Source: Terfezia claveryi (taxonomy: Eukaryota > Ascomycota > Pezizomycetes > Pezizales > Pezizaceae). From it: DNA of 64,000 bases. Of the stretch, positions 1 through 11,326 are shown in pieces. Within the stretch, counting starts at the first letter, position 1. Every line of letters begins with the position of its first letter. Both the position numbers and the translations under genes were made by a program. The notes under the pieces were generated by a model. That model was not told where the DNA came from. It searched no databases and was given only the letters and a program-made list of their open reading frames with translations. Where the stretch lies: positions 124,001 through 188,000 of the forward strand of contig WHUX01000080.1 of assembly GCA_015179025.1 (NCBI GenBank), given 5' to 3'.

Positions 1-1072
1 CAGGAATATTCCGAGGCCGAAGGAATCATAGGTATGTGTGGTATGATCGGTGATCCTTCCTATATCATGCAGTGTTGGATGTAGTATCTTTACCACGCAG
101 CACGCCAGACGCGTTGACAAATGCTGCACACTAGTTCATCCGAAGAATATTGAGACATATATGGTCTGGCCTTCCCCTGGAATCGGCTGATTCGCGAATA
201 GGGCAGTTAAAGCAGGCTCACGGGTGGAAAATGATGAGTCTGAACTGCTCTGAGTTTGTATCCTGGTGAATGTCTTCCGCATTCCCTATTTATTTTTCAC
301 CTAGACCTACATTTACTATTATAGAATTTCTGCAAGTGCAAGGGGGGATTCCAATCTCGACAATGAAGCTGTATTAAATCCGATTTGCATTGTAGCAGCC
401 GCTGCCACTGACATGGCCGCCTACACTCCTGTCGACCAAGAGATACAATCGGATTTGGAAGCGCAAGTGGAGTCTATGCAACACTTGGAAGCAGACATTG
501 AGGACCATGGCGATATTTTATTATTGTACAATTCATGTTGTTCCACAGTGATAAGAATGTGATATTTTATCATTCGGTAGCGGTTGAGCATGGCAGGGAA
601 ATGTCGAGGCCAATGCGGAACTTCATGTTGGCATTAGGATAAGGCGAGTTTCAATCACAATGTCCAGGTCATGATGTGTTTTCGCTGAATTGTGGCCAGA
701 AATACTCTATAGTATTCTTGCCTTTGATAGGTTTCATAACGTGGCTGCTTCCATACCTCACTACGTCTAGTGCTGACTAGCGGCTGATATCATTGTTCCG
801 GGCGCCCCAGGAGACCATTCATCGCCTCTGGCCCGGGCCCCGCGGGAGAATACGGAATGTCCGGGCCAGCCGCGAGTATGCGAAAAAAGATTGTTTACAG
901 TATCTTGATAATTTAGATAATGTGGCTCTTGGGTGAGCTCATTACCCTAAACTAGACACATGACTATCCACCGGGTACTGTACTTAAATTATAAAGTAGG
1001 GTTGCGGACTCTGGCGACCTGCCACCTGATACATATGCCGGCCATTTAACGTAGGTGTAAGATTACGAGGTT
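1..1072. other. No gene seen
   Basis: I see no long open frame, repeat family member or RNA signature in this stretch on either strand. It may be intergenic DNA or the decayed remains of a gene. Confidence 0.4.
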
Positions 1073-1498
1073 ATGCAGCGGAGGAATCGTGAAGAGAAGT
1101 GTGTGTATATTCAAAGTAGAGAGTTATCTAGATATCGCTATAGGCTTATTGCTATGGTCCTAGTGCTCTGTCTATCCAAAGAGATATTTTTCATGCGTAC
1201 TTTCCGGCTCTTTTATCCTTCGCAGTCCTTTCCCAATTGCCCCGATGCGGAATCCCAGTATCTCCTTGCATTCCCAATTGCCTTCTTTTGGTTGCTTACT
1301 TCTCGTGACCCTTCATGGGTACTAGCGAGAGTTATTCACAACAGTAGGCTCACCGGTGGAAATGAAGAGTCCGATAGAGACCTCTACTGGACTGTGAAGA
1401 CTCGGAGTCTGACAGAGAAGCTCCATAACCTCTACACAACTGCAAAAACTTTCTCCAACGTGCTCAAACAAATACCACTAAAGCTCATCAAAATATAG
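1073..1498 (+). CDS. Unrecognised 141-aa ORF, doubtful
   Basis: This is an ATG-started frame of 141 codons with a hydrophobic stretch at about residues 25-35 and another at about 66-76. No family motif is recognised. The segments are too short and irregular to argue for a membrane protein. There is no neighbour in the same orientation to support function, and the surrounding DNA looks non-coding. It may be a chance ORF. Confidence 0.15.
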   Translation: MQRRNREEKCVYIQSRELSRYRYRLIAMVLVLCLSKEIFFMRTFRLFYPSQSFPNCPDAESQYLLAFPIAFFWLLTSRDPSWVLARVIHNSRLTGGNEESDRDLYWTVKTRSLTEKLHNLYTTAKTFSNVLKQIPLKLIKI

Positions 1499-2139
1499 TG
1501 AAGCGCAACACAAATTGAGGTTTTTGTAATCGGAGATATTGTTAGTGTATATATCCCTCGACAAGATACATGTGGTACAGATGACCGATGACTCTATTGT
1601 CTTGTTGTGCGAAAACTCATCCAAACTGCCATGCTTCATTAACCACATTGCATTTTTGGATTGACAATATCCAACTAGGCGATGTGGTAGAGGTGTGTAT
1701 TCCCTAACTACCTACATAATAGCAACTACTATATGGCCCAAGATGACCATATGGCCAAGCTAGCTAGCGCGTGATCTGATATGATCTAGAGATAACACCA
1801 CAACTAGTGAGCTACTATAGTCTGGTTGGCACAAGCCTCTCGTAGGAGCTACTATGCATTTCGGGTATCATAGTATGAAAGTCCGCTGCCAAAACTCAAG
1901 TGCCTCGTCTTCAGGGTAGCGACTTGGGTGGATTTAGATAAAAGGGAGCAAATCGGCTTTCATCTACGAACAACGAATAGAAGGAAGGATTTTCTTTTAC
2001 CTTTTCAAACAATGATACAAGAAGTTAACAGATCCCACCGACAACACCGGGGAGGACGAGCCCACTTAGTCCCATCTCTCTCAACAACCAGAGGATTTCC
2101 GGCTTCGGAGAAACAACAATAATTTTTTTCAGAGCAGAA
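1499..2139. other. Non-coding; holds one short dispersed motif
   Basis: No convincing gene. Positions 1818-1835 carry a TCTGGTTGGCACAAG motif that recurs, in either orientation, near 8231, 16111 and 16251. A 64-codon frame at 1928-2122 is basic and low in information and is not supported as a gene. Confidence 0.35.
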
Positions 2140-3690
2140 CGAGCAGAGCACGAATATCTAATTTTCGGGCTCATTTGGAGCGCGCGCTACACAACTCCCC
2201 AAGTCTCGCTACGACCTGATCTGATTTCGGCATTCCCCCTCCTCATCGCCACTGGCATCGCCGCACCATTCCAATGGCACAAGCACCCCAACGACACCGA
2301 AGACGACGAATAGGGTCAGCACCAATACCGACCACCCTTAAAGACCCACATATGCGGCGGCTGCGACCTCAACCACGGCGGCAGCACCACCCCTGAACCC
2401 TCCGAACACTCCGGGAAAGGGAAAGGGTAAGCAAAGCGCCTGCGAGGGGTACACTACCCCAAACCACCACCTCCCGAACCGACCAATCGCCACCAACGCG
2501 AGCACGAGCTGTGGTACTCCCCGCGGCCCCAATGAATTCAAACCCTGCCTGATACGCCAATGGATCGGGAAAGAAAACAAGGGGTCTCGAATCCTGGGCA
2601 TCTGTTGGCTTCTACAAGAAGACAGCAGAGTCGAAAACCTGGCATCATAACTCACAACTGCGTAGCGAAGCGCGCGAGACGTTTTCGACTGGAAGAGGAT
2701 TGAGGGAGGAGCTTCTCCACTTGCGAGTATTTTTGAGGATTTTTTTTAATTTCCTACCAGCGCTTATTGGAGTTTTTCTACCTGCGAGAATTTTGGGGAG
2801 AGGGTTTTCTTCAATTTTTCTACCAGCGCTTCATTTTTGCCGGGGTTCCAGTCAGGGCCTTCCGGTTAATAATAGCACGGGAGTCCCGCCCCCTTTGACT
2901 CCTACACGCCGTAAGGGGGTTATCTTAGTTGGGAATCGGAGGTCTCATTTCTACTTGCGAGGGGTTCATCACCACTCGAGCAGCCCGTCAATTTTCTGCT
3001 TCTCACCTGCACGGGTTTCCTGTTTGGGTCGAGGTTCAGTCAGGCCCTTTGGGTCATCGGGCAAAAGCCGGTTAATGACAGCATGGCCCTCGATTCACTT
3101 GAGTTCGTTCTCTTTGGTTTTTGCGCGCCGGACCTGGCAGATTAACTTGCCGTTGTTAAAACACACACCCGCTACCACCGTGTTATCGCCGTTGCCGCTA
3201 TCGCCGCAACCACAATATTCATCCTAATCCGCACACGCAAGCACCTTACGTTCGCACATACGCAAGTATTTTACGTATGTCGGGTTGAGTCACTCTGCTT
3301 GCCACCCGACCGTTTATCCGCGATCCTTGTATTCTCCTGCTTCTGATTGGCCGACTATAACATCCCCACACATTGTCCATGTATATAGACAACGTTCCCG
3401 ACCTGTATTTGAGTTAAGAATTAAGCAAGTCTCCACCTGCTCGTTCACTTCTACCTAAGTGCACTCTGCGCTCTGCTGTCCACCCTGGGTATTACTACCA
3501 TCTGCTATGGTAGACCTTATTGCTATAGATCCGCTCTGCACGCGCACTCCCTCGCTAGGTAGTACCATGTCCGCTGCCTAACAGATATTTACCGTATCTT
3601 TTGTTAGCCTTGTCCTGAGTTTAGCCGGGTTTCCTGTTGGCTCCTCATGGCCCCCTTGCTGGGACCGATTAGGAATAATGTGTATTTAAT
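2140..3690 (+). mobile_element. Retroposon family R, copy 1 (degenerate, interrupted)
   Basis: This copy shares three blocks with the copies at about 5690-7480 and 19260-20460. The first is a Pro/Lys-rich coding block (2330-2450). The second is a short coding block reading like VVLPAAP followed by a degenerate RQWIGKENKG segment (2510-2640). The third is a 3' region with the motif GGTTAATGACAGCATGG (about 3070) and a GGACCTGGCAGATTAACTTG block (3130-3150). The 3' end (3608-3690) ends at a CCCCTTGCTGGGACCGA mini-hairpin, as in copy 2. The region before the GGTTAATGACAGC block appears partly duplicated (2845-2880 and 3025-3090). The reading frame is broken. The 5' edge is approximate. Confidence 0.6.
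3154..3583. mobile_element. Probable solo LTR inside R copy 1
   Basis: The conserved R-family 3' sequence, which runs uninterrupted at 7365-7385, is split here by about 450 bp. The insert starts TGTTA and has a matching TAACA at 3579-3583, the TG..CA form of LTR ends. It contains a promoter-like TATATAGACA stretch around 3382 followed by a C/T-rich leader. I could not find a clean 5-bp target duplication, so the right boundary could lie up to 25 bp further out. No internal coding region is present. Confidence 0.4.
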
Positions 3691-3936
3691 ACAGTATATT
3701 GCAGCGCGCTGCAAATCCAATAGCGGCGCAGGACCTTGGGTCACCTTCGGAGTGGGAAGTCAGAATTCTTCGGGGAAATTAGCTAGACTTTTAGGGATGC
3801 CACGAAACCGCAAGGGAAAAGGAAAGCGGCGTCAAAGCAATAGCTGTCCCCAACCTAGATAAAAAGACCCGGATGGTAGGCAATTACCAACACTGGGTCC
3901 CACACCCTGCGTAGAGTTGCCTACGATCTTCAGGAA

Positions 3937-4388
3937 GTGATGGGGGGAGGGGTATGCTCAATGAAGCAACACGCTAACACCGATGAGTCAGAGTATGATG
4001 AGAAAGAAGAAGGGAGAGGAGGAGGAGGCTTGCTCGGGTTCAGAAGGGAAATCCGGCAGGTTTTCATATATACAGATAATGAGGCGTTGATTAATGATAT
4101 GAGAGAGGACTTCCGGACAGCGAGGTTCAAGGAGATGGACAAGGGGAGTAGGAGCAGGCAGGGAGGTTTTTGCTAAAGCTTGAGTTACCCCATTTGGATA
4201 CTATAGACCCCAAAGCAGAGATTGATATGGTTTTAACAATTCTTGGGGAAGATGGGGCGGTAGATGGAGAGGCGAAGCAACAGCTGACTGAGGCATTCGA
4301 ATCCAGGATGGCCGTTTGGGATGGGTGCCAGACTGAGGAGAAGATTTCCAGGACAGACTGGAAGAAAAGGGGAGGACAATTTCCATGA
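3937..4388 (+). pseudogene. Broken ORF, charged and coiled-coil-like, family unknown
   Basis: Two overlapping frames (3937-4176 and 4170-4388) together look like one reading frame with a frameshift near 4160. The first is rich in Glu/Lys/Gly. The second reads like an acidic helical segment (around KAEIDMVLTILGEDGAV) ending in a basic stretch. The charged helical character recalls the N-terminal halves of the ORF1 proteins in families R and S, but no homologous block could be matched by eye. It could be a fragment of another ORF1-type retroposon. Confidence 0.3.
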
Positions 4389-5059
4389 GGTTAAACGCCA
4401 GTCAAATAAGTCGGAATTATCGAATGTCGACAAAGAACTTTCGCAACTGAGGTAGACTTGGGCACTTTTTGCGGTGTTGGAAATGGTAATCATCGCCAAC
4501 CAAAGGGCATAGCTTTCTCAAAGCGCTAAATTGAATTCCGTGTAAGGGCAGTCAGTATTGGAATCTTTCGAGGATAAACAATGCCCATTTCTCTCTCTCC
4601 TACTCTGGGTGCAGGCTCATGTATCTTCCGTCATACCATGAGGTGTAGACTTGACTTCATGGTTCTTTCACTTATATGAGGTGGGCAGGAAATGTACCTA
4701 GACTCTGCTCAATGATACTATTCCAATTTAATATCCGGTAATATATTCATATTACACAATTTATATATTAGCCATATACCGTGGACTCCATGATCAAAGG
4801 CTCTTAATCATTTTTCAAATTATTCTCCAAACTCGTCAGCAGCTTTTGAGCCCCCTGCGGTCCGATTCCACCAAAACCCATTGGGTCATACCCTACAGCT
4901 CTTTTGTTGCATATATCCCGGTACCCCATCGCATGCTGTACGTATGGGCTCTGCATGGGCAACAAATCCTTCTGCATTACAGTATATGACTGGATCAGAT
5001 GATTCTCTCCACCTAAATGATGTTTTCTGGATATGACAATGCCTGGTTTTCAACTGCAG
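4389..5059. other. Non-coding, AT-rich in the middle
   Basis: No gene seen. The segment 4715-4780 is A/T-rich with TATATATTA runs. Nothing else is recognised. Confidence 0.35.
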
Positions 5060-5372
5060 CGGCTTTCATATATTTTCTCACCAGAATTTCGGGGAGGTCC
5101 TCATTTCATTTCTTTCCACTTGCGGAACATTTCCCTTTACATGCCGTGCGCCTTGAGCCATCTTCATGTTACTTCAGTCAGGACTCTCAGGGACATCTGG
5201 CAATCGCCCGTTAATGACAGCCCGAAAGTTTTCTCCTACTTGAGCGTTTTCTACTCCCGAAAAGTTTAGATGTTTCTAGACATGCTGAGAGGCACTTCAG
5301 TCGTTTGAATTCGGCGTGCAGGACCTGAAAGATTAACTTGTCTTGTCCTGAATCCCACCGGCCCCTCAAGAC
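5060..5372 (+). repeat. Retroposon family R, 3' fragment
   Basis: The segment contains the R-family 3' blocks in the right order. CAGTCAGGACTCTC, then CATCTGGCAATCGCC, then CGTTAATGACAGC lie at about 5175-5220. A diverged GACCTGAAAGATTAACTTG and TTGTCCTGAATCCCACC follow at about 5320-5355. No ORF1 coding block accompanies them, so this is a truncated or recombined 3' piece. The edges are approximate. Confidence 0.5.
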
Positions 5373-6141
5373 CCCCTATTACAAATATGAAGGACAAACA
5401 CATGGAGGTAATGATAGAGGAATAGTTAAACTACGAAGAAAAAGAGGCATGGCGATCAAAATAGAATTTACTATGGCACTTTTCGACGCAATAAACGTAT
5501 GTCTATATCAACCATCCTGGAGATCTACTCCCGATGCCATACCATGACATACCTGCTGCGTCTCTCTTCTTGTAACATAGCAACGTTCCTAGGCTCATTG
5601 ATTCTTTGATCTATATAGTGTATTGCTCCTGGCTATCGGTATTCCAGTAGTATATATAGCTCCTCCAGGCGAGCTGTTCTTTCTGACTTTCTCAACCATT
5701 GACTCCTCTGCTAGCCGATAACTTATGGGTGCACCTTGGCAGGACGAGTGCTTGGTCGGATCTCAACCACCAGAGCACCTACAGACAAACGGACGGCACC
5801 ACGAGAAAGCCCTCGCAGCCCACAACAGGAATATCTACTCGAATCTCGGGGGAACAACTATCGCGAACCTTTCCCCCTCGATTGAAGCCTTTTCCCCTCT
5901 TCCTCATTCTTCTTCTTCCTCGCTCTCACCAGAATCTTCCCCTCACGGGCATTGGTCCACGATTCCGCGAGAGTACCCACATCAGCCTGACCGTCCAATC
6001 CACACCAAGCTAACTCCCACACCTCCTGCCCCACCTATCTCCTTGCCCGACACAGGTCTTGAGTGGTGGGTTTACACGATCCGTCTTTCCCGGGTTGTCC
6101 TTTCTCTTTCCATTGCCTGGCATGTTGATTGGATGTGACCA

Positions 6142-7023
6142 ATGTGTGGGGCACCCACAGCCACCATCTCTATCACCAGTAGAGCCAACACCACCTTATG
6201 CCAAGCTCGAGGGTCGGGTGCCGAGGCTACCACCACCTACGCTACCGAAGCAACGATTCCGGTTAGAACATGTTTGCCAACTAAGTACCGATTTACTGGC
6301 AATCATCCCCTTCCCAGAGTATGAAGACAGTCTACATTCCACTCTAAGAATTGGAAGTATCATGTCTTCAAACTCACAGAATTACTGGCGCAACAAAATA
6401 AGGTGACACACAACGTGCCGGACGATATCCGTCAGGGTGCCCTTTCCAATGTTTCCAGCGACACCAGCCGGACTGAGGAAGAATGGAATCATCTGGCAGC
6501 TGAAAGAATATATTTTAGGGAGGGATTTCATGCGGCAAAGAAGATGTTGACACGTTTGAATGAGGAGATCAAAGAGTTGAAAGAGGAGGTCGATGACTCT
6601 TCCGATGGCGTTGACGATGATGACGATGTCCCAGTGACATACACAGGCACCCAGACGATTGAAGAAGTCCGATGCGGCGTCCCAGACACATCCGCCTATC
6701 CCCTCACCAGCACGTACGTACGCAGAGGCCGCCATACAAGCTACAGTAACGATATCGCTGCCGCCTGTCAAGACATCCCCACCGAAAGGAAAGGCAAGGG
6801 GAAAGCTAAGATGACAACACAAACACCACCCCCGAACCCTCCGAGTAATCCACCACCATCACAGGAAGGGATGGAGAGGGTCCACCCTGACCGCGTACCG
6901 CTGATTAAGAAAAAGACGTCACCAACGCAAGCAACCCCCCCCAAACCAACTAAAATCCACCATCCATGCGAGTACAAGCCGTGGTACTTCACGCGGCTCC
7001 AACAAAATACAAACCCGGTCTGA
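6142..7023 (+). pseudogene. R-family ORF1, coiled-coil and Pro/Lys-rich part
   Basis: One reading frame runs from 6142 to 7023 with a single TGA at about 6322-6324. After the stop, a clear heptad-like helix (AAKKMLTRLNEEIKELKEEV) at about 6532-6591 predicts a coiled coil. An acidic run follows (SSDGVDDDDDV), and then a basic Pro-rich linker with ERKGKGKAKM. This order (coiled coil, linker, RNA-binding domain) matches ORF1 proteins of LINE-type retrotransposons. The following domain is in another frame (6966-7217). The switch lies close to a run of eight C at about 6934-6942. Confidence 0.5.
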
Positions 7024-7217
7024 TGCGTCGTTGGATCGAAGAGGACAACAAGACAGCGCAAATCCAGGGAATTCGCTGGCTTTTAAAGGAGGACAGAAGG
7101 ATTGGGAAGATGGCGTCATCACTGGTCGTCTACATAACGGAGACAATCGACCTTACACACGGGCTCCGCATGGGCAGGAGACTATTCCGTACTACGGCAT
7201 ACGACTGGGCGAGATAG
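6966..7217 (+). pseudogene. R-family ORF1, RRM-like C-terminal domain
   Basis: The frame encodes a compact domain starting AVVLHAAP and continuing through GLMRRWIEEDNK, IQGIRWLLKED, ASSLVVYI and GLRMGRRLFRTTAYDW, then ends. The same succession appears in R copy 3 (20040-20270, broken by stops). It also appears, much diverged, in family S (15750-15990: VVIHGVP, EARCLL, LVLSF, LKMRGRW, EAYDLDRGKKK). The beta-strand/helix alternation and closing basic-aromatic motif are what LINE ORF1 RRM-type domains look like. The assignment is by pattern, not by a search. The first ATG of this frame is at 6966, but the domain is probably a continuation of the upstream frame. Confidence 0.5.
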
Positions 7218-7482
7218 TTTCTATTTCTACTGGCGAGCGTTCTTGCAGGCCTCAGTCAGGCCTCTACAGGTCATCTGGCACCTAGCCGGTTAATGACAGC
7301 ATGGGGGCTCTGCGCCTTACGAATTGTTTTGGTTTTCTTTCCGCGCGCGGTGGACCTGGCAGATTAACTTGCCTTGTCCTGAACCCACCCGGGTTTCCGG
7401 GTGGCTCTTCATGGTCCCCCTTACTGGGACCGAATAAGAGTAACAAGTATTAAAAAAGAATAAAAATAAAAAAAATAACTAT

Positions 7483-9214
7483 TGATGCTAACATCCATAT
7501 TTCCAAGAGCTTTTATTGAATCAACCTAATACTCATATATGCAAGTATGAAGTAGGTCCCAGTTTATATAACGACGTACGAGGAAGTGCTCTGCCAACGA
7601 CATGCAGATCTTGTACAGGTTAGCGCAGCATGTTCTGACTTTTAGTGCAGAGGGTCCAGCCTATCCCAAAGCAGGTGGCTGCTGATAAACAACATAGGAA
7701 CAGTCCTAGTACAGTCAGGATAACTTCTGTGAGAGACTAGCCAACACAGCTTGAGGGAAAGATCTTCTCCTAACTCCAAGTTGGACGCTGATTCTCTATT
7801 CATCTGATATATGCCACTACTTCTTCGAAGCTGCCATCCTTCGCTTCCTGCGAATTTCCCTGTTGAACCTTGCATACCAATATACACAACCTCAAAAACG
7901 CGAGCAAGAACAAACCCTCCTCCTCGGGATTAATTATTATTAGAGTCTGCGGCTCCGCTTAGCCGACCCGTGATTTTTTGCTGAATCTGATAAGATTTAT
8001 TTTAATTTATCACTAGCGGCGCTACTATAAAAATAATCTCACCAGTTCTTTTGGTGTAGCTATGGCTAGGAATGATGTACGAGTTGTGTGCGCATAGATG
8101 GGAATAAGGCTATAGGTTGAATTACTTGTACATCAAGGGAATGCACTAAAAAAGGCCTTGATCAAAGGCTAGCATACCGTGGTACTGTAAAAACTCGATA
8201 GCAGTAAGATTCCCCACCGCCCCCCTCGCTAGTCTTGTGCCAACCACAATCCCCCCTACACTCTACAAACTTAATCTCTATTATATAATATTATTCACTA
8301 AAATGAAGGCAAAAGAATTTTTAGCCGATGACCAGACTAGTAATTCCCCATCATCAATTAAGCTCCAGTAAACTCTAAAAGTTTTCATCCACACCGAATG
8401 AGTGCTGCATGAACGTTACAACTGTGATAGCTGTGTTGTGGTGTATGAGAAAAGGCACCCAGGACACTTTAACGAATTCGAGTTTTTTTCTTTCTTTGAA
8501 TACCCATTACTCCTATCCGGTCGCAGTAAGGGGACCACTAATGAATCCAGGAGAATCTGACTCTCGTGGGTTGGGTTGTTTGGTCTTGCTATCGCGATAT
8601 TTATTATTGATTCCGTCAGGTTTCGAGTACTTGGTGGACATGTTGCACTTGGCAAATACTTGTATCAATATTTGATGTGGGTGCCACGGAGAAATATAGA
8701 GGTCTTGGCTAGATTGGTGTACCCTCGCTGTCGGAATATTGAGTTTTCATCAGTGTCCATACACCCTTCGGTCCCACATATCTCCGCTGCTATTCTTGCT
8801 AGTTTAGGCAATCCCCCCTCAAAACACAGCGATGTCACGTATTGTCCCAAACCTTACGCAAGATTAGGTCAATTGAGTAATCTCATTCAATGTGTGGCCA
8901 ATGGAGTGCCAAATTTAGTTTGCAATAGAATGGGTTATGAGGTGGCCAAATAGAGTGGTCAACGGGATGGAGTTGTCGTGTCTAGTTTACTACCCAACTT
9001 TCCACGCTTACTGAGCATACGTGCATATATATATCCTGTTGCGATCTCCGCCGACTTAGACCTACGTTCTCTCTCCTTTAACAAACACAACGCCAGGTGA
9101 CACAGACATTGTTTGAGACAGCACCCTAATAATCCTACATTTCCAACACGTGGGTCAGATAAAAGCAAATACGAATACTCCCAACGTGGGCAGGCTACGG
9201 CGATCTACCCGAAA
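7483..9214. other. No supported gene
   Basis: Only weak open frames occur. A plus-strand frame around 8576-8953 has a TTG start and no recognisable motif; its first ATG is at 8675. Positions 8231-8246 carry the dispersed TCTTGTGCCAACCA motif. The 8120-8330 stretch is A/T-rich with short homopolymers. No RNA gene is recognised. Confidence 0.35.
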
Positions 9215-9385
9215 ATGTGTGCAGGTATCAATTATCATTGCATAAGCTGTCAGCATAGTTATTGGGTGCTTTCGTGCGAGTACACTCCCGAGTCCGATTG
9301 CCCAGAGCCTTGCAAGACGCTGCAATTGGAGATTTTATCGAAGTGCGAGCAATGCCCAAAGCCGTCACAAGACGAGTCTTCGTGA
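9215..9385 (+). CDS. Small Cys-rich protein, possible zinc binder
   Basis: The ATG at 9215 opens a 57-residue protein with seven or eight cysteines in ordered pairs: MCAGINYHCISCQHSYW, then a lone Cys in LSCEY, then DCPEPC and CEQC near the C-terminus. The CxxC pairs at residues 9-12 and about 48-51, with the aromatic-rich stretch between them, suggest a small zinc-ribbon-like fold. Short proteins of this type are common hypothetical proteins in filamentous ascomycetes. The frame is open further upstream, but those residues look non-coding. No secretion signal is present, so an effector role is not supported. There may be an intron not seen here. Confidence 0.45.
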   Translation: MCAGINYHCISCQHSYWVLSCEYTPESDCPEPCKTLQLEILSKCEQCPKPSQDESS

Positions 9386-11326
9386 TCAGGAACCCTTGAG
9401 CCACGGTACACTATATGCTATATACCGTATCATGAGAATTGGAGTCAGTACTAACAAATCTTAGGTATCGTGCCAAATTTAAGGCGCTATTTGAGTCTTG
9501 ACAAGATCTGATTTTTATTTTTTTCAATTTTTATTATTACTCATTACTCTTAGGGATCTCGGTATAGAACGGACGCCTAATATGGGAAGGGCAGATTAAC
9601 CAGTGAAGGAAGGTCAGGTGGTAGCAGGTGGTAATCTTTGCATCCCATAGTTTCAGTCACTTTCTTTAATCGAAAATATCAATGAAACGCTTAGTTTAAG
9701 TCAGCTTGACACATATATTGTCATTTTGTAAGCTTGTTCCTAGAATGCAACTGTGGTGAGCAAATGGAACAGTGTCTAGGACTCAACCAAATTTATAACA
9801 CCCCACATGAACTGCGTGAGTTTAGTGTTTCCCAGATCGAGCACAAGAATGTATCGCCCAATTATATAGAAGATAGAACATTTCTCAATACCTAGTCGTA
9901 CCATACCTGAGCTTTAATGACTAGAGCAACCGCGATCAAGGCATAGATCTGGTGAGACAGTCAAGGAGGCTGGTAGGAATGTCTTTCCATGCATCTTCCA
10001 AACATTCAGGGTAATTCGTCTGCTATAGTAAACTGATCACTCCAAGTATTACTCCAAGTCTATTTGCACTACCCCTCGCCAACGCTGCTCAGACCTCAAT
10101 AGCCATCTATCTAAGTAGAGCAGCCACATGTACCGTTGTTAGCTCATCCCTCTGTACCGTAGCATCGCGTGCGTGAAGGTCCATAACTTTTGCACTTTAG
10201 ATATCGACTTAAAGTACGAGGATGAACATCCACAAGCTGTTCTAATCTTCATACGTTAGAGCTACCTTTCGTATTGAATGATTCTTTAAAGATCTCGATA
10301 GTAGTATTTGCCTTTGCTTCGGTAGTTTTACGATGCCACCCACCGCCTGGAGCTTTGTCCGAGTTTTCATCATTTTGTGCGTGCCTGCAACGAATTCAGT
10401 CCAGGGTCTCCAATAGATGTGTTCTGACCCATAGGGCAATTGTTACATTGGCCCGTCGATAGCGTCCTTGGTGAATGGGCCAGCCCAACCAGCTATAGCG
10501 TCCCATTGGTCAATGGGCCGACTGATAGCTGAACGGGCCGTATTGCTTTTTGGGTCAGCGCGTTTCCTTTACTTTGCAAAAGGCCTAGAGAATCAGGATT
10601 AAGCAATGTTTGCCTATTTTATCTCCATTTAAACGTGTCACGAGCCAGGGCATGTATCAGAGTCGAGATAAAAGCAAGCCTGGCTGGAAGTTTTTCACAA
10701 CGCGAGGTGTCATATATCAGAATATCTCTTTGTTTTCCCACTCACATTCCGGGGCCTACCCTATATCAGGGGTTTCTCATATCGCGACTTTGCTGTCTAG
10801 AAGGTCTAATGAGACTGTGAAAGATATCGAGCCCTAAGGTCTAAAACGTTTGACAAACGGAATATACGAATTAACTATACATTGGAAATACTTCTAGTGA
10901 TCGAACGCTACTGTAAATTCACCTGAAAACCTGAACTCTTCTAAAATCCCATGTTTAGATGTGTAGACAATCATATGATGTATAGGTAAGTAGTCATGCG
11001 TGTATAGGCGGCGTCATGACCTCCTACAAACGACTAAGCTGCTTGCTAAGCGAGAATCGCGTCCTTAGACGTGACAGACGCGTGGTGTCAACAAAGTACA
11101 CACACTCCCTCAACATCTCACACCTGGACTCTACCAGATCTGCCAGGTTTATGTCATTCCAGAGCCACGACCTACCTACGCTTGACTCTACCGCTTGGTC
11201 AGGAACCTCCTACAGCTTTTGACGGTTGGTTTAAACCCCTCCCCAACCATTGACCTCCCTATAACTGACAAAGAAGGAACCACAGAGCAGTTCCATCAGG
11301 AAAGGCACCCAAACTATTACTCGCAA
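9386..11326. other. Intergenic, no gene seen
   Basis: No frame has recognisable coding character. At 10432-10520 there are several near-repeats of a GGGCCAG/TGGGCC-type motif (CAATGGGCC, GAATGGGCC, GAACGGGCC), perhaps a decayed repeat. The stretch just upstream of 11327 would hold the promoter and 5' leader of the BTB gene. Confidence 0.3.

Larger units (their letters stand above)
5690..7480 (+). mobile_element. Retroposon family R, copy 2 (best preserved)
   Basis: This is the most complete member of a family with further copies at 2140-3690 and 19260-20460 and 3' pieces at 5060 and 13976. A TATATATAGC box at about 5651 could be its promoter. It contains an ORF1-like coding region (6142-7217, separate entries), then a 3' untranslated region with the family blocks GGTTAATGACAGCATGG and GACCTGGCAGATTAACTTG. 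A GGTCCC/GGGACC hairpin follows at 7411-7430, and then an A-rich tail (7449-7482). The A-rich end suggests copying from RNA by target-primed reverse transcription. No reverse transcriptase or endonuclease is present. The 5' edge is approximate. Confidence 0.6.

Noticed and set aside
5338..5547. 69-codon ORF downstream of an R-family fragment
   Set aside because: It starts within the R 3' block, has no recognisable domain and is not conserved in the other R copies.
11195..11326. Upstream extension of the BTB frame
   Set aside because: It starts only at a TTG codon and lacks the helical or strand character of the rest; the ATG at 11327 sits directly before the BTB fold.
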